NCBI GenBank assembly: GCA_002441055.1
Contig: DJWR01000069.1
Coordinates: 1 to 11,801 of the forward strand
DNA: 11,801 nt
Direction: 5' to 3'
Origin: Caulobacteraceae bacterium UBA6225
GTDB taxonomy: Bacteria > Pseudomonadota > Alphaproteobacteria > Caulobacterales > Caulobacteraceae
Both the position numbers and the translations under genes were made by a program. The notes under the pieces are model-generated. The model had not been told where the DNA came from. It made no database searches and saw only the letters and a list, made by a program, of their open reading frames with translations. The number at the start of each line of letters is the position of its first letter. Position 1 is the stretch's first letter. Of the stretch, positions 1 through 5,808 are shown piece after piece.

Positions 1-20
1 TCGCGTCGCAGTGGCGGCGA

Positions 21-851
21 TCATTTTTCCGATTGGGCGCGCGGGTCCCACGGATCAAGGCCAGATTGTAGAGCCGCCAGCGTCAGCCGTCCGACTTCGT
101 GAGGGATGCCGCTTTGCTGGAGTTCAGCCAGTAGCCCCTCAGGACCGAGCCGCGCCATCCGCGCCGAGAGGTCGGTTTCGCCAGACCCCTTGTCGATGGG
201 TGCAGCCTCGGCGGTATGGCCTGCAGTCATGAGGATGCGGCGATCTCCGAGCCTCTGGGCCTCGCCCCAGTCATGCGTGACATAAAGAATGGGAATGGAG
301 AGCTCGGCGGGCAGGCGTTCAAGATAGGGCAGCACTTCGGCCCGGCGCGCCTGATCAAGGCTGGCGAGGGGTTCATCCATCAGAAGCAGGCGCGGCTGAG
401 ACATGAGGGCCCGGCCGATGGCCACGCGCTGGCGCTCTCCGCCTGACAGCCGCTCAACGCCCCGCTCCAGCAGCGGCTCCAGGCCGAGCAAGCTCACCAC
501 CTGATCAAGGCTGATTGGTTTGGCCCCCTCGGCCCGCAGGAACCCGAACAGCAGATTGCGCCGCACCGAAAGGTGGGGCAGCAGGCTGGCCTCCTGGAAA
601 ACAAAGCCTACGGGTCTTTGGTGGGCGGGCATGAAACGGCCGATGTCCTGCCATACCGCTCCGTCGACGACGAGCCGCCCGCGCAGCCGCTCCAGGCCAG
701 CCACACAGCGCAGCAGGGTGGTCTTTCCGCACCCCGATGGACCAAACAACACGGTGACCCCCGTTGCGGGCACGCAGATCTGAGCGTCCAGGGTGAACTC
801 TCCGAGCCGCCCCTGGAAGGTCGCCTCGATCATGCCGGCTTCACTGTTCAT
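21..851 (-). CDS. modC: Molybdate ABC transporter ATP-binding protein ModC (short form, no TOBE domain)
   Basis: This is the ATPase that drives molybdate import with ModB and ModA at the inner membrane. The 276-residue product has all ABC motifs in order: Walker A GPSGCGKTT (37-45), Q-loop Gln86, signature LSGGE (135-139), Walker B LLLMDE ending at Glu160, and the switch His193 in THD. The ATG overlaps the modB stop as ATGA (848-851), so the two genes are probably translationally coupled. Known ModC proteins are usually about 350-360 residues and end in a TOBE/Mop domain that binds molybdate. Here the ABC fold ends near residue 215 and only about 60 residues follow, with no TOBE-like sequence that I can see. 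The stop lies 21 bases from the window edge, so I cannot exclude a frameshift that hides the rest. Identity as ModC rests on motifs plus operon position after modA and modB. Confidence 0.93.
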   Translation of the reverse strand: MNSEAGMIEATFQGRLGEFTLDAQICVPATGVTVLFGPSGCGKTTLLRCVAGLERLRGRLVVDGAVWQDIGRFMPAHQRPVGFVFQEASLLPHLSVRRNLLFGFLRAEGAKPISLDQVVSLLGLEPLLERGVERLSGGERQRVAIGRALMSQPRLLLMDEPLASLDQARRAEVLPYLERLPAELSIPILYVTHDWGEAQRLGDRRILMTAGHTAEAAPIDKGSGETDLSARMARLGPEGLLAELQQSGIPHEVGRLTLAALQSGLDPWDPRAQSEK

Positions 852-1513
852 GGCCGCAGTCGCCCGGTGCGCCGCTCAATCAGCAGCAGGCTCAGCATCA
901 CGGCGAAGGCGAAGACGAGCAGCAGGCCAGCCAGTTGATGGGCGCGGTCCCATTCCAAGGCCTCCACCAGGCGATAAATCTCGATGGACAGGACCTCGGT
1001 TTCGCCGGGTATGCCGCCGCCAATCATCAGCACGACCCCAAACTCCCCGATGGTGTGGGCGAAGGTCAGGATGGTCGCCACTAGAAAGCCTGGACGCGCC
1101 AGGGGAAGGGCGACGCTGAAGAAGGCGTCCAGGGGGCTCGCACGCAAGGTCGCCGCCACTTCAAAAGGGCGATCGCCGATCGCTTGAAAGGCGTTGCGGA
1201 TCGGCTGAACGGCGAAGGGGAGGGAGTAGATAATGGAGCCGATGACCAGCCCTTCGAAGGTGAAGGCCAGGGTGCGGACGCCGAAGGCTTGCAGGGGCCG
1301 CATCAGGGGGCTGTCGGGCCCCAGGGCCAACAATAGATAAAACCCCAGGACTGTCGGCGGCAGGACGATAGGCAGGGCCACCACCGCCCCCACGACTTCC
1401 TTCCACCAGGCGCGATTTCGCGCCAGCCACCAGGCCAGCGGGGTGGCGAGGATGAGCAGCAGGATTGTGGTGACGCCTGCAAGCTTGACCGTAAGCCAGA
1501 TCACCTCCGCCAT
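848..1513 (-). CDS. modB: Molybdate ABC transporter permease ModB
   Basis: This is the membrane channel subunit of the molybdate importer. The 221-residue protein is highly hydrophobic with about five membrane segments (roughly 8-30, 40-65, 85-105, 140-165 and 190-212). It carries the family stretch VALPIVLPPTVLGFYLL near residues 45-61. The cytoplasmic coupling loop that docks to ModC is visible as EVAATLRASPLDAFFSVALP around 118-137; it has Ala where the classic EAA motif has Gly. Late in the protein THTIGEFG-like sequence (AHTIGEFGVVLMIGG) is typical of ModB. The length matches the family (about 220-230). It starts 3 bases after the modA stop and overlaps modC by 4 bases, so it is the middle gene of modABC. 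Confidence 0.96.
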   Translation of the reverse strand: MAEVIWLTVKLAGVTTILLLILATPLAWWLARNRAWWKEVVGAVVALPIVLPPTVLGFYLLLALGPDSPLMRPLQAFGVRTLAFTFEGLVIGSIIYSLPFAVQPIRNAFQAIGDRPFEVAATLRASPLDAFFSVALPLARPGFLVATILTFAHTIGEFGVVLMIGGGIPGETEVLSIEIYRLVEALEWDRAHQLAGLLLVFAFAVMLSLLLIERRTGRLRP

Positions 1514-1516
1514 GGG

Positions 1517-2275
1517 TCAGGACGCCTCGTACCCGTAGCGACGGATCACCGCCTGGGCCTCCGGGCCCTTCAGGAAGGTGATGAAGGCGCGGGCCGCCGG
1601 GTTGTCGGCGCCCCTCTTCAGGAGCAAGGCCTGCTGAGCAATCGGACTGTGGAGAGACGCCGGCACAGTCCAACGGGAGCCGCGTCTGTGGTTGATCACC
1701 TGGGACAGGGCGACAAATCCGAGTTCGGCGGCACCCGTCTCAGTGAACTGATAGGCTTGGGTTATGGAGGCGCCCCTGACGAGTCTGGGCGCCAGCCTGG
1801 CCTCAAGGCCCAGACGGCGCAGGGTCTCGATGGCTGCTGAACCATAGGGCGCGGTCTTGGGGTCGGCGATGGCCAGCTTTTCGAACCGCCCGGTGCTCAG
1901 GACCCGGCCGCGAGGATCCACCAGGTTCGGCGTGCGGCTCCACAAGACCAGGCGGCCAGTGGCGTAGGTGAAGCGCGTGCCGGGCGCCGACAGACCGGCG
2001 GCCTCGGTCTGGATCGGCCGGCTGGCGTCGGCCGACAGAAAGACGTCGAAGGGCGCGCCATTGGCGATCTGGGCGACGAACTGTCCAGATGCGCCATGGC
2101 TCAACACGGCCCTGTGCCCGGTGGCGACCTCAAACCGCGCGGCGATCACCCTGGCGGGTTCGGTGAAGTTGGCGGCCACAGCGAGGCGGACTTCGGCCGC
2201 GCGCGCGACGGCCGGGCTTCGGGGCAGGGCGAGGCTGGCGAAGATCCCGGCGAGAAGGGCGCGGCGCGCGGTCAT
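1517..2275 (-). CDS. modA: Molybdate ABC transporter periplasmic binding protein ModA
   Basis: This periplasmic protein captures molybdate and hands it to ModBC. The 252-residue product begins with a signal peptide: basic MTARR, a hydrophobic core, and a probable cleavage after ARA near residue 26. Family motifs follow: VAANFTEPA, then GASGQF (oxyanion-binding region), FDVFLSAD, TYATGRLVLWS, LAIADPKTAPYG and a C-terminal TGAAELGFVALSQ. The length is normal for ModA (about 250). The ATG at 2275 is preceded by GGGAG (plus strand CTCCC 2281-2285) with a 5-base gap, which fixes the start. It is the first gene of the modABC operon. A ModE-box-like inverted repeat overlaps its probable promoter, so repression by molybdate-loaded ModE is expected. 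Confidence 0.96.
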   Translation of the reverse strand: MTARRALLAGIFASLALPRSPAVARAAEVRLAVAANFTEPARVIAARFEVATGHRAVLSHGASGQFVAQIANGAPFDVFLSADASRPIQTEAAGLSAPGTRFTYATGRLVLWSRTPNLVDPRGRVLSTGRFEKLAIADPKTAPYGSAAIETLRRLGLEARLAPRLVRGASITQAYQFTETGAAELGFVALSQVINHRRGSRWTVPASLHSPIAQQALLLKRGADNPAARAFITFLKGPEAQAVIRRYGYEAS

Positions 2276-2310
2276 CAGGTCTCCCGCCGCGACTCGCGCG
2301 GCCCCCCAGG

Positions 2311-2333
2311 GTTATGTAGTGATGCTATATAAC
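2311..2333. promoter_or_regulatory. ModE-box-like operator between modA and modE
   Basis: An AT-rich inverted repeat stands out in GC-rich DNA. The left half is GTTATGTA (2311-2318) and the right half TATATAAC (2326-2333), separated by 7 bases; seven of the eight half-site positions are symmetric. On the minus strand the halves read GTTATATA and TACATAAC, which closely match what I recall of the E. coli modA operator (GTTATATT and TACATAAC). It lies between modA and modE and overlaps the presumed modA -10. By established knowledge, ModE with bound molybdate represses modABC through such a site. Confidence 0.8.
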
Positions 2334-2355
2334 GGCCGGGAAGGTCGTTGGGCAA
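2326..2355 (-). promoter_or_regulatory. Probable modABC promoter
   Basis: Read on the minus strand, TTGCCC (2355-2350) is followed after 18 bases by TATATA (2331-2326), a good -10. The predicted transcript would start near 2319, giving a leader of about 44 bases before the modA ATG. The -10 lies inside the ModE-box-like repeat, a layout that fits repression by occlusion. The -35 is only a partial match, so the assignment is tentative. Confidence 0.45.
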
Positions 2356-2430
2356 TGTCGCCGGCGGGACCTGCGCCTCAAGGCTAGGACGCTGCAGGCG
2401 GCCAGGGGCGTCGGGACGTCTGATGGGGAG

Positions 2431-3228
2431 GTGGCGTTGGGCATAGAGGGCGATCTCACCGTAGCGCTTACCTTCCAGCGCGGCGCAGCGCGGGCCAGCC
2501 TCGAGCGGGTCGCCCTGCTGCAGGCGGTGGGGGACTTGGGCTCCATCAGCGCCGCCGCCCGCCGCCTGGGCCTCAGCTACAAGGCCGCGTGGGACGCGGT
2601 GCAGGCGATGAACAACCTGTTCGAGGGGCCGCTGGTGACGGCCTCCCCAGGGGGCCGGGCCGGCGGCGCGGCGGGCCTAACCCCCCGGGGCGAGGCTGTC
2701 GTCGCCGCCTTCAGCCGCGTCAGGAGGGAGTTGGAGGCCACCCTCTCCAAGCTGGAAAGCCACCTGGGGGAGGGGCCCAGCCGCGACCTCTTCTGGAGCC
2801 TTGGCATGCGCACCAGCGCCCGCAACGGCCTGCGGGGCGTGGTCTGCGCCATCGCCTCTGGTCCGGTGAGCGCCCAGGTTGAGCTCGACCTCGGGGATGG
2901 CGTTGCGCTCACCGCGGTGCTCACCCGCCAGAGTGTGGAGGATCTTGGCTTGGCGCCGGGCGTGGCGGCCATCGTCCTGATCAAGGCCAATTTCGTCAGT
3001 CTGGCCGCAACAGATGGTGTCAATTCCGCAGCGCCAAACCAGATCTCCGGCGTGGTGGCCGCGCGGGAGGACGGTGGGGACGACTGCGAAGTCGCCCTGG
3101 ATATTGGCGCCGGAAAGACCCTGATCGCCAATGTTCGCACGCAGATTGCTGACGTGCTCGGCCTCGCCGCAGGGGTTCGGGCCACCGCCCTCATCAGGCC
3201 CTCCGATATCATTCTGGCAGTGGAATAG
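2431..3228 (+). CDS. modE: Molybdate-responsive transcriptional regulator ModE
   Basis: ModE senses intracellular molybdate and represses the mod transport operon. The 265-residue protein (E. coli ModE has 262) has an N-terminal winged helix-turn-helix at about 20-112, with GSISAAARRLGLSYKAAWDAV at 37-57 as the recognition region and TPRGE at 84-88. Two tandem TOBE/Mop domains follow, at about 129-192 (starting with the hallmark TSARNGLRGVV) and 204-264 (NQISGVV to IRPSDIILAV). These are the molybdate sites. The gene is divergent from modABC. The start is uncertain: GTG 2431 touches the Shine-Dalgarno run GGGGAGG (2425-2431), while in-frame TTG 2437 sits 5 bases after it and may be the real start, giving 263 residues. 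Confidence 0.95.
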   Translation: MALGIEGDLTVALTFQRGAARASLERVALLQAVGDLGSISAAARRLGLSYKAAWDAVQAMNNLFEGPLVTASPGGRAGGAAGLTPRGEAVVAAFSRVRRELEATLSKLESHLGEGPSRDLFWSLGMRTSARNGLRGVVCAIASGPVSAQVELDLGDGVALTAVLTRQSVEDLGLAPGVAAIVLIKANFVSLAATDGVNSAAPNQISGVVAAREDGGDDCEVALDIGAGKTLIANVRTQIADVLGLAAGVRATALIRPSDIILAVE

Positions 3229-3307
3229 ACATCCATCATCGTGCGATCGCCTTGGGTGGGCCTTCTCAAGGGTTGCTCCTGTCTGGTGTGCGCCCTGTCC
3301 TTGCGGA

Positions 3308-3345
3308 GGGGGGGCGCCCTGTGGTCTGACAGTCGCCAGGCCCCC
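3308..3345. other. Long GC-rich imperfect stem-loop downstream of modE
   Basis: In the 158-base gap between modE and the epimerase gene, three nested stems can be drawn: GGGGG (3308-3312) with CCCCC (3341-3345), GGCG (3313-3316) with CGCC (3334-3337), and CTGT (3319-3322) with ACAG (3329-3332), closing a 6-base loop. Small bulges (CC, T and AGG) separate them, for 13 pairs in all. No T-run follows, so it is not a classic terminator. It may end modE transcription by another route or be an RNA structure in the epimerase leader. Nothing else is recognised in this gap. Confidence 0.4.
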
Positions 3346-3386
3346 GTCTCCATGGGCGTGGACCAGATTGTCGACAGGTTAGTGGA

Positions 3387-4388
3387 ATGCTTCGCACCTT
3401 CTCAGCCCGCGCTGAACATTGGCCGCTGAGCACGCCGTTTCGGATTTCCCGCGGCGTCAAGACCGCCGCTGATGTGGTGGCCGTAACCCTGGTCCAGGAT
3501 GGCCGCCGGGGGCGCGGTGAGGGGGTGCCCTACGCCCGCTATGGGGATACGATCGACTCTGTCCTCGCCCAGGTGAACGCCCTGGCCGACGACCTCGCCC
3601 GCGGCATGAGTCGCCAGGACCTGGCCGAGCGGTTGGGTCCTGGCGCAGCCCGAAACGCTATCGACTGCGCCCTGTGGGATCTCGAAGCCCGCCTGGCCGG
3701 CCGTGCGGTCGCCGAAGCCCTGGGTCAGCCCCCGCTCCGTCCCCTGGTGAGTGCGCTGACCGTCAGTCTGGACACGCCCCAGGCCATGGGCGCGGCGGCC
3801 GCACGGATGACCGGCGCGACCCTGATCAAGGTGAAGGTCGACCAGAACGACCCGGCCGCCTGCCTGGCCGCCGTGCGCGCCGCCGCGCCCGACGCCGATC
3901 TGATCGTCGATCCCAATGAAAGCTGGAGCCTCGACATCCTGGCTGACCTGCAACCGACCCTCGCGCAGCTGAAGGTCGCCCTGATCGAACAGCCCCTCCC
4001 GGCCGGCGAGGATTCGGGATTGGCGGGCTTCACCAGCTGCGCCCCTATCTGTGCGGACGAGTCCTGCCACGTGGCCGCCGATCTGCCGGTTTTGAAGGAC
4101 CGCTATCAGGTGGTGAATATCAAGCTCGACAAGAGCGGCGGTCTGACCGAGGCTCTCGAACTGCTGCAGCAGGCCAGGGCGATGGATTTCGGCGTCATGG
4201 TGGGCTGTATGGTCTCTTCCTCCATGTCGATCGCGCCGGCCTTTCATGTGGCCCGGCACGCGGACTTCGTCGATCTCGACGGACCGACCTGGCTGGCCAA
4301 CGACTATGACGGCGGCGCGGTCCAGCGCGGCGCTGAACTGACGCCGCCTCAGGGCGTCTGGGGCGAGCCTTCCGACTCCGACCCATAG
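3387..4388 (+). CDS. Enolase-superfamily racemase/epimerase (Ala-D/L-Glu epimerase or N-acetyl-D-Glu racemase DgcA type)
   Basis: This is a member of the muconate-lactonizing subgroup of the enolase superfamily, which abstracts an alpha proton using paired lysines and Mg2+. The 333-residue protein has an N-terminal capping domain (about 1-115) and a C-terminal barrel. The signature residues are present: KVK with Lys148 and Lys150, metal ligands Asp175 (VDPNESW), Glu201 (IEQPLP) and Asp224 (CADES), the opposite catalytic Lys246 in NIKLDKSGG, and the DLD pair Asp296/Asp298 that binds the substrate amino group in dipeptide epimerases. These features fit L-Ala-D/L-Glu epimerase (murein peptide recycling) or the DgcA racemase of D-Glu breakdown. 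The usual DgcA partner DgcN is not adjacent, so the substrate is open. The ATG has only a weak Shine-Dalgarno. It converges on the RHH gene, 22 bases away. Confidence 0.9.
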   Translation: MLRTFSARAEHWPLSTPFRISRGVKTAADVVAVTLVQDGRRGRGEGVPYARYGDTIDSVLAQVNALADDLARGMSRQDLAERLGPGAARNAIDCALWDLEARLAGRAVAEALGQPPLRPLVSALTVSLDTPQAMGAAAARMTGATLIKVKVDQNDPAACLAAVRAAAPDADLIVDPNESWSLDILADLQPTLAQLKVALIEQPLPAGEDSGLAGFTSCAPICADESCHVAADLPVLKDRYQVVNIKLDKSGGLTEALELLQQARAMDFGVMVGCMVSSSMSIAPAFHVARHADFVDLDGPTWLANDYDGGAVQRGAELTPPQGVWGEPSDSDP

Positions 4389-4410
4389 GGGCTCGCCGAG
4401 TCAGTGCGCC

Positions 4411-4632
4411 TCAGAGTCCCTGGCGGCCCTGCAGATGTTCCAGCACGGCCAGGCGGCAGGCTGAGGCCAGGCCCTGATCGCCGCGGGCCAGGTCGATCTC
4501 CGTGACCAGGGCGGCCAGGCTCAGGTTGCGATCTGCAGCCACGTCCGCCAACGCCGCCCAGAAGGCGGGCTCCAGCGCCACCGAGGTGGCGTGGCCGGCC
4601 AGCAGGATCGATTTCTTCTTCAAACGCCCCAT
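4411..4632 (-). CDS. Ribbon-helix-helix domain protein (RHH_4 type)
   Basis: A small protein of 73 residues with the pattern of the alphaproteobacterial RHH_4 family: a basic start (MGRLKKKS), a beta-strand region with GHATSVALEP (13-22), then two helices FWAALADVAADRN and SLAALVTEIDLAR, and a closing CRLAVLEHLQ. RHH proteins usually dimerise and bind DNA, but I know of no defined target for this family. I chose the ATG at 4632 because AAAGG lies about 4 bases upstream on the minus strand and the family starts here; an upstream ATG at 4680 would add 16 residues without family similarity. In many alphaproteobacteria this gene sits next to a DUF4169 gene; here a COQ4 gene on the other strand lies between them. 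Confidence 0.85.
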   Translation of the reverse strand: MGRLKKKSILLAGHATSVALEPAFWAALADVAADRNLSLAALVTEIDLARGDQGLASACRLAVLEHLQGRQGL

Positions 4633-4690
4633 AGGCCTTTCTTGCGCAGGGGAAATGCCGCGGCAAGGTTCGCGGGTCATTGATCGAAAC

Positions 4691-4704
4691 TGACACTGGC
4701 GTCA
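4691..4704. promoter_or_regulatory. Inverted repeat TGAC-N6-GTCA in the RHH/COQ4 divergent gap
   Basis: TGAC (4691-4694) and GTCA (4701-4704) form a short dyad with 6 bases between, with a further C:G match inside. It lies in the 99-base region from which the RHH gene and the COQ4 gene diverge, 28 bases before the COQ4 start. A position between divergent genes, one encoding a putative DNA-binding protein, suggests an operator. Four-base half-sites are short and could occur by chance. Confidence 0.3.
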
Positions 4705-4731
4705 TCTTGGCCGCCTGCGACGGGAGACCCC

Positions 4732-5503
4732 GTGAGCCTCGCCAACGACAGCTTCGCGCCACACACCGCTCGGGCGCCGACCCCGCAGCGTCTGCCCAAG
4801 CCGCGGCTGCAATGGGGGGGCGGCCTTCAAGGCTCTGCGCAAGTTGCTGGCCGACAAGGAGGACACCGTCCAGGTCTTCGAGATCATGCGCGCCCTGAAT
4901 GGCGGAGCCTCGGCCTGGGGCTATCAGCGCCTGCTGGAGACCCCGCAGAGCGGTCGCATCGCCTATGAGCGGATCGAGCTTGAATCCCGGCTGATGGACG
5001 ACGCCTGGCTCGACAGTCTGCCGGAGGGCTCGGTCGGCCACGCCTATCGCGACTTCATCCGCAGCGAGCAGCTGTCAGCCGAGGGGTTGGCGCAGATCAG
5101 CCGCGAGGGCGCCAAGCCTGTTGAGGTCATGCACCCCTATGCGTGGTTTGGCCGTCGCACCCGGGACGTCCACGACATCTGGCACGTGCTCAGCGGCTAT
5201 CATCGTGATGGCCTGGGGGAGGGGTGCCTGGTGGCCTTTTCCTACGCCCAGACCCGCGGGCTCGGCTGGGCGCTGATCGCGGTCGGCGGCGCGCTTCGCG
5301 GCCGCAAGGCGAAATACCCCTATGCCCGCGCCATCTGGCAGGGCTACCGGCGGGGCAAGGCGGCGGCCTGGCTGCTGGGGGAGGACTATGAGGCTCTGAT
5401 GGCCGAGCCTCTGGATGCGGCTCGGCGGCGGCTGAACATCACCCCGCCTACCATCTATGACGCCATTCCCCCCGAAGCGCGGGACGAGGCGCCAAGGGCC
5501 TAG
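4732..5503 (+). CDS. COQ4-family ubiquinone biosynthesis protein, apparent frameshift near the 5' end
   Basis: COQ4 proteins act in coenzyme Q biosynthesis; eukaryotic COQ4 is reported to act at C1 of the ring. The family zinc motif HDxxH-x11-E is intact: in the frame that ends at 5503, HDIWH is followed by 11 residues and Glu. That frame is open from TTG 4844 (219 residues) but has no good Shine-Dalgarno there. A GTG at 4732 with GGGAG 5 bases upstream opens the neighbouring frame, which reads MSLANDSF...PKPRLQWG up to a run of seven Gs (4814-4820). Removing one G joins the two frames as PRLQWGAAFKALRKLLADKED and gives a 256-residue protein of normal COQ4 size, with the motif at His147, His151 and Glu163. 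I therefore call the gene 4732-5503 with a one-base insertion, either a sequencing error or real. Its TAG shares CTAG (5500-5503) with the convergent DUF4169 stop. Confidence 0.82.
4814..4820 (+). repeat. Seven-G homopolymer at the COQ4 frame break
   Basis: Seven consecutive Gs follow CAAT at the exact place where the COQ4-like reading switches frame. Six Gs would restore one continuous frame from the GTG at 4732 to the stop at 5503. Such runs are prone to indel errors in sequencing and to slippage in vivo. Confidence 0.75.
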
Positions 5504-5679
5504 TCCTCGTCCCGGCGGGCCTGCTCCAGCTTGCGACGCTCGCGTTCGGCTTCCAGCTGTTGGGCCAGGGTCTGGCCCTTGGTGCGGCCGTGGCTCGCCC
5601 GGTTGACCTTGGCCTGATCGCTGGCCGCGGCCTTGGCCCGGGCCTTACGGACCTTGTTCAGATTGACGATCTCGCCCAT
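5500..5679 (-). CDS. DUF4169 family small basic protein
   Basis: A 59-residue, very charged protein whose N-terminus MGEIVNLNKVRKARAKA is the hallmark of the alphaproteobacterial DUF4169 family. The rest is a lysine/arginine-rich helix with a coiled-coil look (TLAQQLEAERERRKLEQARRDED) and no membrane segment. Its function is unknown. The ATG at 5679 is chosen because GAGG lies 5 bases upstream on the minus strand and the family starts with MGEIVNLN; an upstream in-frame ATG would only add MEEVP. The stop overlaps the COQ4 stop tail-to-tail. The family often neighbours an RHH_4 protein, found here about 0.9 kb further along the same strand. Confidence 0.85.
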   Translation of the reverse strand: MGEIVNLNKVRKARAKAAASDQAKVNRASHGRTKGQTLAQQLEAERERRKLEQARRDED

Positions 5680-5808
5680 GGGGACCTCTTCCATCGGTTG
5701 GCGAAATCCTGCTCCAGTCGCCCGCGCGCCGCAAGCGGGGCTGCGGCTCCATGCTCGACAGATTTATGGGAATAGGGCAGTCAAAAGAGGCGTAACGAGG
5801 GAGCCGAC

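Noticed and set aside
2577..3353. 258-codon minus-strand frame opposite modE
   Set aside because: Rich in Arg, Pro, Thr and Ala with no recognisable domain, while the plus strand encodes a complete ModE.
3229..3386. Possible molybdenum cofactor riboswitch next to modE
   Set aside because: A stem-loop is present, but I could not identify the conserved Moco motif elements, and the downstream gene has no molybdenum link.
3402..4259. Long minus-strand open frame opposite the epimerase gene
   Set aside because: It is a shadow of the real gene: no family motifs, no Shine-Dalgarno, and composition typical of antisense frames in GC-rich genes.
4633..4680. Longer start for the RHH protein at the ATG at 4680
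   Set aside because: It adds 16 residues without family similarity, and the ATG at 4632 has a well-spaced AAAGG.
5769..5794. EcfG-like GGAAT-N17-CGTA before the histidine kinase gene
   Set aside because: Two mismatches, and the predicted transcript start (about 5800) would fall inside the Shine-Dalgarno of the TTG start, so it could not serve that start.
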